DNA of 64,000 nucleotides from Bradyrhizobium sp. ORS 285 (GTDB lineage Bacteria > Pseudomonadota > Alphaproteobacteria > Rhizobiales > Xanthobacteraceae), in contig NZ_LT859959.1 in the NCBI RefSeq assembly GCF_900176205.1, forward strand, positions 3,245,001 through 3,309,000. The letters run 5' to 3'. A program made the position numbers and the translations under genes. Of this stretch, positions 19,771 to 28,634 are shown piece by piece. The notes under the pieces were generated by a model that saw only the letters and a list, made by a program, of their open reading frames with translations, was not told the DNA's origin and made no database searches. Position 1 is the first letter of the stretch, and every line of letters starts with the position of its first letter.

Positions 19771-20825
19771 TGGACAAGCGCCTCCGCTTCGCTCTCCAGG
19801 CCGCGGGAACCGTCATTGCCATCGGCGTGATCGCGATCGTGCCGAGCGTGATCGAATTGTTCGGCCTGATGCAGTTGACCTTGTTTGCCGCGATGTCGGT
19901 GCTGGCGCTGAGCCTCGCCTTCATCTGGGGCTATGGCGGCATCCTGTCGTTCGGCCAGACCGCCTTCTTCGGCCTCGGCGGCTACGCCTACGCGATCGCG
20001 GCTGTGAATTTCCAGGATTCGACGCCGGCGATCCTGCTGGCGATCGTGGTGCCCGCGCTGTTCGCGGCCATCCTCGGCTACTTCATCTTCTTCGGCCGCA
20101 TCTCCGACGTCTATCTCGGCGTCATCACGCTGACCGTCACCTTGATCCTGTTCAACTCGGTCAACTCGACCTCGGGCGACGCCTACAAGATCGGCAAGGC
20201 GCTGCTCGGCGGCTTCAACGGCATGCCGGCGGTGCCGACCTTCAACGTGCCGTTCGATCCGTCGACGGTGCTGTCGCCGGAGCAGTCGTGGTGGACGACC
20301 GCCTATGTGCTGCTCGGCGTGTTCCTGCTGCTGCGGCTGCTGCTGGCGCTGCCCGCGGGGCGCATCATCGTCGCTGTGCGCGAGAACGAAATTCGGGCCT
20401 CGCTGCTCGGCTACGACCCGCGTCTCGTGAAGTGCCTGACCTTCATTCTCGGCGGCGCCATCGCCGGTCTTGCCGGCGCGCTCTACGTCAATTGGGGTGC
20501 CTTCGTCAGCCCGACCATCTTCAGCCTGTCGCTATCGGCGGAGATCATCATCTGGATCACCGTCGGCGGGCTCGGCACCTTGCTCGGACCGATCATCGGC
20601 TGCGTCGTGATCGAATACATCGTCGCCTATATCGGCTCGCAACAGCTCCTCAACTCCAACCTCGTTCTCGGCGGTGTGCTGGTGGTGTTCGTGCTGCTGC
20701 TGCCGAAGGGCATCGTGCCGACCGCGCGTGATCTCGTGATGCGGCTGATCCCGGACAGGAAACCGAAAACCAACGGTCCGCCGGTCCCATCAGCGGCTGC
20801 GCCGCATCCTGCAGGAGCCGAATGA
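19770..20825 (+). CDS. ABC transporter permease, LivM/UrtC type
   Basis: A 351-residue inner-membrane permease with about nine to ten hydrophobic segments and the LivM signatures WGYGGILSFGQTAFFGLGGYAYA and VAVRENEIRASLLGYD (the loop that contacts the ATPase). The C terminus is a Pro/Ala-rich cytoplasmic tail. ATG 19770 shares its A with the stop of the previous gene, so translation is coupled. Confidence 0.95.
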   Translation: MDKRLRFALQAAGTVIAIGVIAIVPSVIELFGLMQLTLFAAMSVLALSLAFIWGYGGILSFGQTAFFGLGGYAYAIAAVNFQDSTPAILLAIVVPALFAAILGYFIFFGRISDVYLGVITLTVTLILFNSVNSTSGDAYKIGKALLGGFNGMPAVPTFNVPFDPSTVLSPEQSWWTTAYVLLGVFLLLRLLLALPAGRIIVAVRENEIRASLLGYDPRLVKCLTFILGGAIAGLAGALYVNWGAFVSPTIFSLSLSAEIIIWITVGGLGTLLGPIIGCVVIEYIVAYIGSQQLLNSNLVLGGVLVVFVLLLPKGIVPTARDLVMRLIPDRKPKTNGPPVPSAAAPHPAGAE

Positions 20826-20826
20826 C

Positions 20827-21555
20827 ATGGCGGAACTCGTCCCTCTGCTCAAGGCCGAGCACCTGACGATGCGCTTTGGCGGCGTGGTCGCCAATGACGA
20901 CATCACCTTCACGCTGCAGGAGATGGAGCTGCGCTGCCTGATCGGCCCCAACGGCGCCGGCAAGAGCACGTTCTTCAAGACGCTCACGGGCCAGCTCGTG
21001 CCGACCTCCGGCACCATCGCGTTCCGCGGCATGCCGATCGCGGGCAAGGCGTCGCACGAGATCGCGCGCATGGGCATCGGCATCAAGACCCAGGTGCCGA
21101 ACGTGTTCAACGGCCTCTCGGTGCGTGAGAACATCTGGATGGCGGTGCGCCGCAAGGCGACGCCGCGGCAGCAGGGACCCGCTGTCGACGCGGTATTGGA
21201 GATGATCCGGCTGACGGACTACGCCGACAGCATCGTCGCGACGCTTTCGCACGGCCAGCGGCAGTGGGTGGAGATCGGCATGGTGCTCGCGGCCGAGCCG
21301 GAGCTGATCCTGCTCGACGAGCCCGCCGCGGGGATGACCGACGAGGAGACGTTCCACACCGCCGCGATCATCCGCGAGATCAACCAGACCCGCGCCATCG
21401 TCGTCGTCGAGCACGACATGGAGTTCATCAAGCAGATCGCCAAGCGCGTCACCGTGTTCCACCAGGGCCGCGTGCTGGTCGAGGACACCGTCGACAAGGT
21501 GCTCGCCGACCAGCGCGTGCGCGACGTCTATCTCGGCAAGAAGGTGGCGGCATGA
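20827..21555 (+). CDS. ABC transporter ATPase, LivG/UrtD type
   Basis: A 242-residue ATP-binding subunit: Walker A GPNGAGKST (about residues 40-48), signature LSHGQRQ in place of LSGGQ, Walker B LILLDEPAAGM, switch His in VVEHDM. The long helical insert typical of LivG (NVFNGLSVRENIWMAVRR) is present. It starts one base after the stop of the previous gene and overlaps the next by four bases. Confidence 0.95.
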   Translation: MAELVPLLKAEHLTMRFGGVVANDDITFTLQEMELRCLIGPNGAGKSTFFKTLTGQLVPTSGTIAFRGMPIAGKASHEIARMGIGIKTQVPNVFNGLSVRENIWMAVRRKATPRQQGPAVDAVLEMIRLTDYADSIVATLSHGQRQWVEIGMVLAAEPELILLDEPAAGMTDEETFHTAAIIREINQTRAIVVVEHDMEFIKQIAKRVTVFHQGRVLVEDTVDKVLADQRVRDVYLGKKVAA

Positions 21556-22253
21556 GCGCGCTTCTCGAGGTCAAGGGTCTCAAGTCCGGCTATGGCCGGA
21601 TTCCGATCCTGTTCGGCGTCGACCTCACGGTCGCCGACGGCGAGTATCTCGGCATTCTCGGCCACAACGGCATGGGCAAGACCACGGCGCTGCGTACCCT
21701 CATGGGGCATTTGCCGACCACCGACGGCTCGGTGGTGTTCGCAGGCCGAGCCATCACGCATCTGAAGCCGCATGAGCGCTCGCGGCTCGGCATCGGCCTG
21801 GTGCCGCAGGGCCGCGAGATCTTTCCTGATCTCTCCGTCATGGAGAACCTCCGTATGGGCCTTGCCGCGGCGCCGAAGGAGGATCGCGGTGTCATCGACG
21901 CTGTGCTGCAGGATTTTCCGCGCCTGGTGCGGCTGCTCGACCGTCGCGGCGGCGCGCTGTCCGGCGGCGAGCAGCAATTGCTCGCGCTGGCGCGCTGTCT
22001 CTGCACCAAGCCGAAGCTCATCCTGCTGGACGAGCCGACCGAGGGCATCCAGCCCTCGATTATCGAGGAGATCATTGAGACCTTGCTGGCGCTGAAGTCG
22101 CGCTGGAAGATGTCGCTGATCGTCGTCGAGCAGAATCTGGAATTCATCACGTCGTTGTCGGATCGGATCCTGCACATCCAGAAGGGACGCATCACCGAGG
22201 AACTCGACCGTGAGACGCTGCTCGCCCGGGAAGGTCAGATGATCCCGAGCTAG
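21552..22253 (+). CDS. ABC transporter ATPase, LivF/UrtE type
   Basis: A 233-residue ATP-binding subunit: Walker A GHNGMGKTT, signature LSGGEQQ, Walker B LILLDEPTEGI, and VVEQNLEF at the switch. It pairs with the LivG-type subunit. ATG 21552 overlaps the stop of the previous gene (ATGA). Last gene of the importer; a GC hairpin and 88-bp gap precede the amidase. Confidence 0.95.
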   Translation: MSALLEVKGLKSGYGRIPILFGVDLTVADGEYLGILGHNGMGKTTALRTLMGHLPTTDGSVVFAGRAITHLKPHERSRLGIGLVPQGREIFPDLSVMENLRMGLAAAPKEDRGVIDAVLQDFPRLVRLLDRRGGALSGGEQQLLALARCLCTKPKLILLDEPTEGIQPSIIEEIIETLLALKSRWKMSLIVVEQNLEFITSLSDRILHIQKGRITEELDRETLLAREGQMIPS

Positions 22254-22261
22254 ACAAAATT

Positions 22262-22279
22262 CCGGCGCGGCTGCGCCGG
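22262..22279 (+). terminator. GC hairpin after the importer operon
   Basis: Perfect stem CCGGCGC / GCGCCGG with a GGCT loop, nine bases after the stop of the last importer gene. There is no T tract, so it may attenuate or stabilise the RNA rather than terminate it. Confidence 0.35.
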
Positions 22280-22341
22280 CGCAATTGAACTGTACACTCT
22301 TAGTCTCTGCTCCAGCTTGTCCTCACAAGAAAGGATGACTC

Positions 22342-23856
22342 ATGTCCATCAAACGCCCGAATGCCGAGGAAGTCGCCGATCTCGCCGCCAGCCTGCACAT
22401 GAACATGACGGTCGAGGAGGCGGCCGAGTATCTCGCGCTGATGGGCGGCATGTTCGATCAGTACGACATCATCGACGAACTGCCGAACCCGATGCCGCCG
22501 GTGAAATATCCGCGCACGCCGGGGGCGAAGCCGCCGGCGAAGGAGAACAAATACAACGCCTGGGCGATCAAGACCGAGGTGAAGGGCGCAGGCTCCGGCA
22601 AGCTCGCCGGGCGTACCGTGGTGCTGAAGGACAACGTCGCGCTCGCCGGCGTTCCCATGATGAACGGCTCGACCACGCTCGAAGGCTTCATCCCTGCGGC
22701 GGATGCGACCATCGTCTCGCGCATCCTCGATGCCGGCGGCACCATCGTCGGCAAGGCCGTGTGCGAGCACTTCTGCCTGTCCGGCGGCAGCCACACCTCC
22801 GATCCGGCGCCGGTGCACAATCCCTGGAAGATGGGCTATTCGGCCGGTGGTTCGTCCTCGGGCAGCGCCGCGCTGGTGGCGGCCGGCGAGGTCGATATGT
22901 CGATCGGCGGCGACCAGGGCGGCTCGATCCGCATCCCCGCATCCTATTGCGGCATCTACGGCATGAAGGCGACCCACGGCCTCGTGCCCTACACCGGCGT
23001 GATGCCGATCGAGTCGACCATCGACCACACCGGTCCGATGACGGCCAACGTCAAGGACAACGCGCTGCTGCTCGAAGTGCTGGCCGGCGCCGACGGCCTC
23101 GATCCGCGGCAGTATGCGCCGAAGGTCGCGGCCTATACCGAGTCGCTCGGTAAGGGCGTCAAGGGCCTCAAGATCGGCGTGCTCAAGGAAGGCTTCAGCG
23201 CGCCGAACATGCAGGAGGGCGTGGTCAGCAAGGTCAAGGCCGGCGCCGAGCGCTTCGCCAAGATGGGCGCGTCAGTGTCGGAGGTCTCGATCCCCGAGCA
23301 CATGCATGCGCTGGCGGCGTGGAATCCGATCACGCTGGAAGGCTTCCTGGTGCAGATGATGCTCGGCAACGGCATGGGCTTCAACTGGAAGGGCCTCTAT
23401 GACGTCGGCCTGCTCGACGCGCATTCCGGCTGGCGCAACCGCGCCGATGATCTCTCGGTGACCTTGAAGCTGACCATGCTGGTCGGCCAGTGGGGGCTCG
23501 AGCACTATCGCGGCCGCTACTACGCCAAGTCGCGCAATATCGCGATCCAGGCCAAGGCGGCCTATGACGCGATGTTCGGCTCCTACGACCTGCTGCTGAT
23601 GCCGACGTTGCCGTGCGTCGCGACGCCGATCCCGGCCAAGGACGCGCCGCTCGCCGAAGTCGTGCAGCGCGCCTTCGAGATGACCGCGACGACGAGCCCG
23701 TTCGACGTCACCGGCCATCCCGCGATGACCATTCCGTGCGGCCTCTCCGACGGCCTGCCGGTCGGGCTGATGCTGATCGGCAAGGACTACGCCGAAGCGA
23801 CGATCTATCAGGCGGCGGCGGCGTTCGAGGCCGATGGCGACTGGAAGACGTTCTGA
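22342..23856 (+). CDS. amidase-signature family amidase
   Basis: A 504-residue amidase-signature hydrolase that releases ammonia from carboxamides. The Lys-cisSer-Ser triad is complete: K96 in VVLKDN, S171 in AGGSSSGS and S195 in [11 protein letters not shown]. From memory these are the numbers of the triad in the nitrile-hydratase-linked Rhodococcus amidase, and the long helical N-terminal part (residues 1-80) found in that group is also present. No nitrile hydratase gene is nearby. It lies between the amide-type importer and the urease genes and overlaps the next gene by one base. Substrate probably an aromatic or aliphatic amide brought in by the importer (inference). Confidence 0.93.
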   Translation: MSIKRPNAEEVADLAASLHMNMTVEEAAEYLALMGGMFDQYDIIDELPNPMPPVKYPRTPGAKPPAKENKYNAWAIKTEVKGAGSGKLAGRTVVLKDNVALAGVPMMNGSTTLEGFIPAADATIVSRILDAGGTIVGKAVCEHFCLSGGSHTSDPAPVHNPWKMGYSAGGSSSGSAALVAAGEVDMSIGGDQGGSIRIPASYCGIYGMKATHGLVPYTGVMPIESTIDHTGPMTANVKDNALLLEVLAGADGLDPRQYAPKVAAYTESLGKGVKGLKIGVLKEGFSAPNMQEGVVSKVKAGAERFAKMGASVSEVSIPEHMHALAAWNPITLEGFLVQMMLGNGMGFNWKGLYDVGLLDAHSGWRNRADDLSVTLKLTMLVGQWGLEHYRGRYYAKSRNIAIQAKAAYDAMFGSYDLLLMPTLPCVATPIPAKDAPLAEVVQRAFEMTATTSPFDVTGHPAMTIPCGLSDGLPVGLMLIGKDYAEATIYQAAAAFEADGDWKTF

Positions 23857-24158
23857 TGATCACCATCACCGCGGTGATCAGGGCCAAGGCAGGACATGAG
23901 GCCACGATGCGCGACGCCCTCGTCGCCGTCGCGGCCCATGTCGCGGCCAACGAGCCGGAGACGATCGGGTTCTTCATCTCGCAGAGCGAGACCGAGCCCG
24001 GTCTGTTCACCACCTACGAACGCTTCGCCGACAAGGCCGCGATGGACCGCCACAACGGCTCCGCCGCGGTGGCGACCTTCTTCGGAATCGCCAAGCCGAT
24101 CCTCGACGGCGAGGTCATCCTCGTGACCTCGCAGGAGGTGTCGGCGACGATGCGGTAG
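23856..24158 (+). CDS. small ABM (antibiotic biosynthesis monooxygenase-like) domain protein
   Basis: A 100-residue protein of the dimeric alpha-beta barrel (ABM) type: ITITAVIRAKAGHEATMRDAL and GFFISQSETEPGLFTTYERFADKAAMDRHNGS are typical of the fold. Some members are cofactor-free oxygenases, others are ligand-binding or have unknown roles. The ATG shares its A with the amidase stop, so the two are translationally coupled, which suggests a job in the same amide pathway; no more can be said. Confidence 0.85.
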   Translation: MITITAVIRAKAGHEATMRDALVAVAAHVAANEPETIGFFISQSETEPGLFTTYERFADKAAMDRHNGSAAVATFFGIAKPILDGEVILVTSQEVSATMR

Positions 24159-24182
24159 GGGGAGGCGAGGCGAGTAACCCAA

Positions 24183-24226
24183 TCGTCCTTCGAGACGCCC
24201 GCCAAGCGGCGGGCTCCTCAGGACGA
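24183..24226. repeat. dispersed hairpin repeat (CTCATCCTGAGGAG family), single unit
   Basis: TCGTCCT...AGGACGA with inner GAGACGCCCGCC / GGCGGGCTCCT arms; same architecture as the units at 11801-11902. It follows the ABM gene and may end that transcript. Confidence 0.8.
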
Positions 24227-24357
24227 GGGCGGTGGGTGTGGCGAGATGAGCGTCTGTTGCAGGCCTAACTCTGAAAAAATTCGCCAGAGCGAGCTCTGCA
24301 AGAACTGGTGCGGGGCTTGCGGTCACATCGAACGCAAGTCCCGCCCACGATCTCAAC

Positions 24358-24405
24358 CCTCATGGTGAGGAGCCCGCCCCTTGGCGGGCGTCTCGAACCA
24401 TGAGG
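24358..24405. repeat. dispersed hairpin repeat, same family, opposite-type unit
   Basis: CCTCATGGT...ACCATGAGG with inner GGAGCCCGCC / GGCGGGCGTCTC arms, 48 bases before the ureE ATG. With the unit at 24183 it brackets the 294-bp gap between the amidase pair and the urease operon; the interval between them (24227-24357) shows no gene and probably holds the urease promoter. Confidence 0.8.
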
Positions 24406-24452
24406 CCCCAATTCGAACGACAAGCGCTGAACAACAAGAAGGACCACCGCCG

Positions 24453-24902
24453 ATGCTCCGTCTGCACGGCATCATGGGACGCGCCGACGACAAGATCTAC
24501 GCGCGGCAACTGCACACGCTCGAGCATCGCGGCGGCATCGAGCTGCTGTTCGTGCCGCCGGAGGATTCCGGCCGAAAGCGCTTCCGCCTGACCACCGATC
24601 GCGGCACCGACTGTGCTGTCAGCCTCGACCGGGATGAGGAACTGATCGACGGCGCGCTGCTGCATCTCGACACCGACCGCGCCATCATCGCCCGCTTCGG
24701 CGAGCAGCAGGTGCTGCGCCTGAAGGCGCGCGACGAGGCGAGCGCGCTGAAGCTCGGCTGGCACGCCGGCAATCTGCACTGGCGCGTCCGCTTCGAGGGC
24801 GATCACCTCGTCGTGCTGCTCGACGCGCCGCTCGCCACCTATCGCGCCCGGATCCAGCCGCTGCTCGACTCCGGCGAGGTGGTGGAGCGCGAGCATGTTT
24901 GA
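24453..24902 (+). CDS. ureE: urease accessory protein UreE (nickel chaperone)
   Basis: A 149-residue cytoplasmic metallochaperone that delivers nickel to the UreD-F-G complex. The two-domain layout is visible: N-terminal peptide-binding part and the C-terminal ferredoxin-like part with GWHAGNLHWRVRF (residues about 107-119), where family members carry the interface His (here in the GNLHW motif). There is no His-rich tail, unlike Klebsiella UreE. ATG 24453 follows AAGAAGGA. It overlaps ureF by 8 bases. Confidence 0.88.
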   Translation: MLRLHGIMGRADDKIYARQLHTLEHRGGIELLFVPPEDSGRKRFRLTTDRGTDCAVSLDRDEELIDGALLHLDTDRAIIARFGEQQVLRLKARDEASALKLGWHAGNLHWRVRFEGDHLVVLLDAPLATYRARIQPLLDSGEVVEREHV

Positions 24903-25572
24903 CCGCGGCGAGGCGCTTGCGCTGCTGCAACTCGGGGACAGTGCCTTTCCTGCCGGTGGTTTTGCATTTTCCTGGGGTATCGAGGGCCTCGCCGCCGATG
25001 GCCTACTGTCCGATCGCAGCGATCTCGACGATGTCATCGCCGATCATCTGGCGCAGCGCTGGGCCACCATGGATCGCATTCTGCTGCGTCGCGCGTGGCA
25101 CGCGAGCGACAGCGCGGCCATCGCGTCTGTCGACCGTCTCGCGGAGGTCACGACGCCCTCGGCCGAAATGCGCGAGGGATCGCGGCGCGCGGGCAGAGCG
25201 CTGCTCGGCGTCTGGGTCAAGCTCGCAGGTCCGCTCTCCGTGTCGTACCGCGCGCGTGTCGCGGCGGATACCAGGCTTGGCCATCTCGCCGTGGTGCAGG
25301 CGATCACCGGCCGTGACGCCGGCTTGACGCTCGATGCCGCCGAGCTCGTGTCAGGCTGGACCTTGATCACCGGCCTCGTCAGCGCCGCGGTGCGGCTTGG
25401 CCTGATCGGCCACATCGAGGCGCAGCAGAGCCTGGCGCGCGCCCGCGCGCTGCTTGCTGATCTGCTTACTGATACGCCCGACGACGACGCTATGCCGTCG
25501 AGCTTCACGCCCTTCATCGATATTGCCGTGTCGCGCGGACCGTTGCGGCACGTGCGCATGTTCACGACCTGA
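24895..25572 (+). CDS. ureF: urease accessory protein UreF
   Basis: A 225-residue all-helical accessory protein that acts with UreD and UreG in assembling the nickel centre. The family opening LALLQLGDSAFPAGGFAFSWGIE is clear, and the C-terminal arginine turn (ISRGPLRHVRMF-like, VSRGPLRHVRMFTT) is conserved. Start ATG 24895 is inside the end of ureE. Confidence 0.9.
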   Translation: MFDRGEALALLQLGDSAFPAGGFAFSWGIEGLAADGLLSDRSDLDDVIADHLAQRWATMDRILLRRAWHASDSAAIASVDRLAEVTTPSAEMREGSRRAGRALLGVWVKLAGPLSVSYRARVAADTRLGHLAVVQAITGRDAGLTLDAAELVSGWTLITGLVSAAVRLGLIGHIEAQQSLARARALLADLLTDTPDDDAMPSSFTPFIDIAVSRGPLRHVRMFTT

Positions 25573-25584
25573 GGTGCCCTCGCC

Positions 25585-26283
25585 ATGATGAACCTGTCGC
25601 CGACGGAGCTCGACCGTCTCGTCATCTTCAACGCCGCGCAGATGGCGCGGCGCAACCGCTCGCTCGGGATCAAGCTCAGCCATCCGGAGGCGGTCGCCTA
25701 CATCACCGACGAGGTGATGACCGCCGCGCGCCGCAATCTGCCTTACGCCGAGATCCGCGACATGGCGGGTCGGCTGCTCACCACCGATGACGTGGAGCCC
25801 GGGGTCGCGCAGATGATCCCGATGCTCTATGTCGAGCTGATGTTCGCCGAGGGCACCAAGGTGATGGCGCTGTTCGAGCCGATCCAGCCCGCTGAAGGCG
25901 CAGCACCCGATGACATTGTGCCCGGCGAGATCATCGCCGGCGGCGACGACATCGCGATGTTCACCGAGCTGCCGGCCGTGACCATCGATGTGGTCAACAC
26001 CGGGGATCGCGATATCCAGGTGCGCAGCCACACCCATTTCTTCGAGGTCAACCGCGCGCTGCGTTTCGACCGCGCCGCCGCCTGGGGCATGAAGATCGAC
26101 CGGCCCGCGGGCTTAGGCCTGCGGTTCGAGCCCGGTGTCTTCAAATCCGTTCGCCTTGTGCCGATCACCGGCGATCGGATCGTGCGCGGCCAGGCCGGGC
26201 TCGTCAACGGCCCGCTCGATGCTCCTGGCGCGCGCGACGCCGCGCTGAAGCTCGCGCAGTCGCGCGGCTATCTCGGAGCCTGA
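25585..26283 (+). CDS. ureAB: urease gamma/beta fusion subunit
   Basis: A 232-residue fusion of two usually separate urease subunits. Residues 1-100 are the gamma chain (MNLSPTELDRLVIFNAAQMARRN..., LPYAEIRDMAGRLLTTDDVEPGV); residues about 128-225 are the beta chain (PGEIIAGGDDIAM, VVNTGDRDIQVRSHTHFFEVNRALRFDR, RFEPG). Fusions of this type occur in Helicobacter and in some alphaproteobacterial second urease operons. 12 bases after ureF and 3 bases before ureC. Confidence 0.93.
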   Translation: MMNLSPTELDRLVIFNAAQMARRNRSLGIKLSHPEAVAYITDEVMTAARRNLPYAEIRDMAGRLLTTDDVEPGVAQMIPMLYVELMFAEGTKVMALFEPIQPAEGAAPDDIVPGEIIAGGDDIAMFTELPAVTIDVVNTGDRDIQVRSHTHFFEVNRALRFDRAAAWGMKIDRPAGLGLRFEPGVFKSVRLVPITGDRIVRGQAGLVNGPLDAPGARDAALKLAQSRGYLGA

Positions 26284-26286
26284 GCC

Positions 26287-27993
26287 ATGGCCACGCTCAC
26301 CCGCCAAGCCTATGCCGAGCTCTATGGCCCCACCAAGGGCGATCTGATCCGGCTCGCCGACACCAGCCTGCTCGCCGAGATCGAGCACGACTACACGACG
26401 TACGGCCATGAGCTCCTGGTCGGCGCCGGCAAGAACATCCGCGACGGCGAGGCCGTCGCGGCGCACCGGACCTCGAAGCACAAGGCCCTCGACGTCGTCA
26501 TCAAGAACGCCACCATCGTCGATGCCGTGATCGGCATCGTGAAGGCCGATATCGGCATCCGCGACGGCCGCATCGTCGGCATCGGCAAGGCCGGCAATCC
26601 CGACATCATGCCGGACGTGCATCCGGACATGGTGGTCGGCCACACCACCGCGCCGATCGCCGGCGGCCCGTTCATCGTCACGGCGGGCGCGATCGAGAGC
26701 CACGCGCATCTGATCTCGCCGGAGCAGTCCGATCATGCGCTGGCCGGCGGCACCACGACGATGGTCGGCAACGGCTCGGGCCCGGTGTTCGACGTCGGTT
26801 CAGGCTCTGGGCCGAACTTCGGCCACTTCCTCAAGTCGATCGAGTTCTCGCCGCTGAACTACGCGCTGTTCGGCCGCGGCGGCTCCGATCCGGCAGCCGT
26901 CGAGGAGGCGGTCGCGGCCGGCGGCATGTCGGTCAAGATCCACGAGGACTTTGGCGCATCGCCTGACGTCATCGACAAGACGCTGATGGCCGCCGATCGC
27001 AACGATTTCGCGGTCCATCTGCATACGGACTCGATCAACGAATACGGCTTCTGCGAGGACACGATGGCGGCGGTCGATGGCCGCACCATCCACATGTACC
27101 ACGTCGAGGGCGCCGGCGGCGGCCATGCGCCCGACCTGCTCAAGGTGGTGTCCTGGCCCAACGTCATCCCATCCTCGACCAATCCGACCAATCCCTACAC
27201 CTCCTACGGCATGGAGGAGGGCGTGCCGATGACGATGATCTGTCATCAGCTCAACTACAATTCGCCCGAGGATGTCATGTTCGGCGAGTCCAGGGTGCGC
27301 GCGCAGTCGATGGCGGCGGAGGATTTTCTGCACGACATGGGCGCGATCTCGATCTTCGGCACGGACACGCAGGGCATGGGCCGCCTCGCGGAGAACGTCG
27401 CCAAATGCTGGCAGCTCGCCAGCGTGATGAAGGACCGCATCGGCCGGCTGCCCGAGGAGACGACGGCGCGTGCCGACAATGAGCGCATCAAGCGCTACGT
27501 CGCCAAGCTCACGATCAACCCGGCGATCGCGGTCGGCATCGATCATGTCGTCGGCTCCATCGAGGTCGGCAAGATGGCCGACCTCGTGCTGTGGCCGCGC
27601 GCCTCGTTCGGGCTGAAGCCCTACATGGTGATCAAGAACGGCTTTCCGGTCTGGGCCGCGATGGGCGACGGCAACGGCAGCCTCGGGCTGTCGGAGCCGA
27701 TGATCCAGAAACGGATGTGGGGCGCGCTGGGCGCAGCGCCGCAGCGGCTCGGCGTCAACTTCATGTCCAAGCTCGCGGTCGACGCCGGCATCCGCGGCAA
27801 GCTGGGTTTGAGTCGCGAGACCGTGCAGATCAAGAACGTGCGCCGCCTGCGCAAGACCGACATGATCCGCAACGCGGCGATGCCGCAGGTCGAAGTCGAT
27901 CCGCAGACTTTCGAGGTGCGCGCCGACGGCAAGCTGTTGATGTGTCCGCCGGCCACCTCCGTGCCGCTCGCCAGGAGGTTCATGCTGCGATGA
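26287..27993 (+). CDS. ureC: urease alpha subunit, divergent
   Basis: A 568-residue catalytic subunit. All expected nickel ligands are present: H139 and H141 ([11 protein letters not shown]), carbamylated K217 (VKIHEDFG), H246, H272 and D360; catalytic H219, C319 and H320 keep the classical Klebsiella numbers. But several regions that are near-invariant in ureases differ: D-T-H-I-H is E-S-H-A-H, the CPQQ stretch is SPEQ, CHHL is CHQL, and the usual ATTCTPGPW loop is replaced by a shorter [11 protein letters not shown] segment. It should be an active metallohydrolase, yet of a distinct clade; substrate range could differ from urea. Overlaps ureG by 4 bases. Confidence 0.92.
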   Translation: MATLTRQAYAELYGPTKGDLIRLADTSLLAEIEHDYTTYGHELLVGAGKNIRDGEAVAAHRTSKHKALDVVIKNATIVDAVIGIVKADIGIRDGRIVGIGKAGNPDIMPDVHPDMVVGHTTAPIAGGPFIVTAGAIESHAHLISPEQSDHALAGGTTTMVGNGSGPVFDVGSGSGPNFGHFLKSIEFSPLNYALFGRGGSDPAAVEEAVAAGGMSVKIHEDFGASPDVIDKTLMAADRNDFAVHLHTDSINEYGFCEDTMAAVDGRTIHMYHVEGAGGGHAPDLLKVVSWPNVIPSSTNPTNPYTSYGMEEGVPMTMICHQLNYNSPEDVMFGESRVRAQSMAAEDFLHDMGAISIFGTDTQGMGRLAENVAKCWQLASVMKDRIGRLPEETTARADNERIKRYVAKLTINPAIAVGIDHVVGSIEVGKMADLVLWPRASFGLKPYMVIKNGFPVWAAMGDGNGSLGLSEPMIQKRMWGALGAAPQRLGVNFMSKLAVDAGIRGKLGLSRETVQIKNVRRLRKTDMIRNAAMPQVEVDPQTFEVRADGKLLMCPPATSVPLARRFMLR

Positions 27994-28634
27994 GCCGTCT
28001 CGCTCTCACCCGCACTGATTCTCCGATGACTGCCGCGCGCGTCGGCATCGGCGGCCCCGTCGGCTCCGGCAAGACCGCGCTGGTCGAGCAGCTGATCCCG
28101 GCGCTGCAGGCGCGCAGCATCGACATCGCTGTCATCACCAACGATCTCGTCACCGCTGAGGATGCCGAGCGCGTGCGCCGCTCCGGCCTGATCGACCCCG
28201 AGCGCGTGTCGGCGGTGGAGGCGGGCGCCTGTCCGCACACCGTGATCCGCGAGGACCCGACGCTCAACATCGAGGCCGCCGACGAGCTGGAGCGGCGCTT
28301 TCCCGGCGTCGAACTGATCCTTCTGGAGAGCGGCGGCGACAATCTCGCCTCGACCTTTTCGCGCGACCTCACCGACTTCTGGATGTTCGTGATCGACGTC
28401 GCCGGCGGCGACGACATCCCGCGCAAGCGCGGCCCCGGGGTGATCCGCGCCGATCTGCTGGTGATCAACAAGGTTGATCTTGCGCCTCACGTGGGCGTCG
28501 ATCTCGCGCGCATGCAGCGCGAGGCCACGGAGGTGCGCGGTGGCCGCCCGGTGCTGCTGACCAATTGCCGGCGCGGCGAGGGGATCGACGCGATCGTAGA
28601 TCTCCTGGAGCGAGAGGTGCTGTTCCGCACGTGA
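27990..28634 (+). CDS. ureG: urease accessory GTPase UreG
   Basis: A 214-residue SIMIBI-class GTPase that powers nickel insertion. P-loop GPVGSGKT (about residues 19-26), metal-binding CPH motif in [11 protein letters not shown], Walker B-type LLESGGDNL and base-recognition NKVD are all present. ATG 27990 overlaps the ureC stop (ATGA); ATG 28026 (MTAARVG) is an alternative start just before the first strand. Overlaps ureD by four bases. Confidence 0.94.
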   Translation: MSRLALTRTDSPMTAARVGIGGPVGSGKTALVEQLIPALQARSIDIAVITNDLVTAEDAERVRRSGLIDPERVSAVEAGACPHTVIREDPTLNIEAADELERRFPGVELILLESGGDNLASTFSRDLTDFWMFVIDVAGGDDIPRKRGPGVIRADLLVINKVDLAPHVGVDLARMQREATEVRGGRPVLLTNCRRGEGIDAIVDLLEREVLFRT

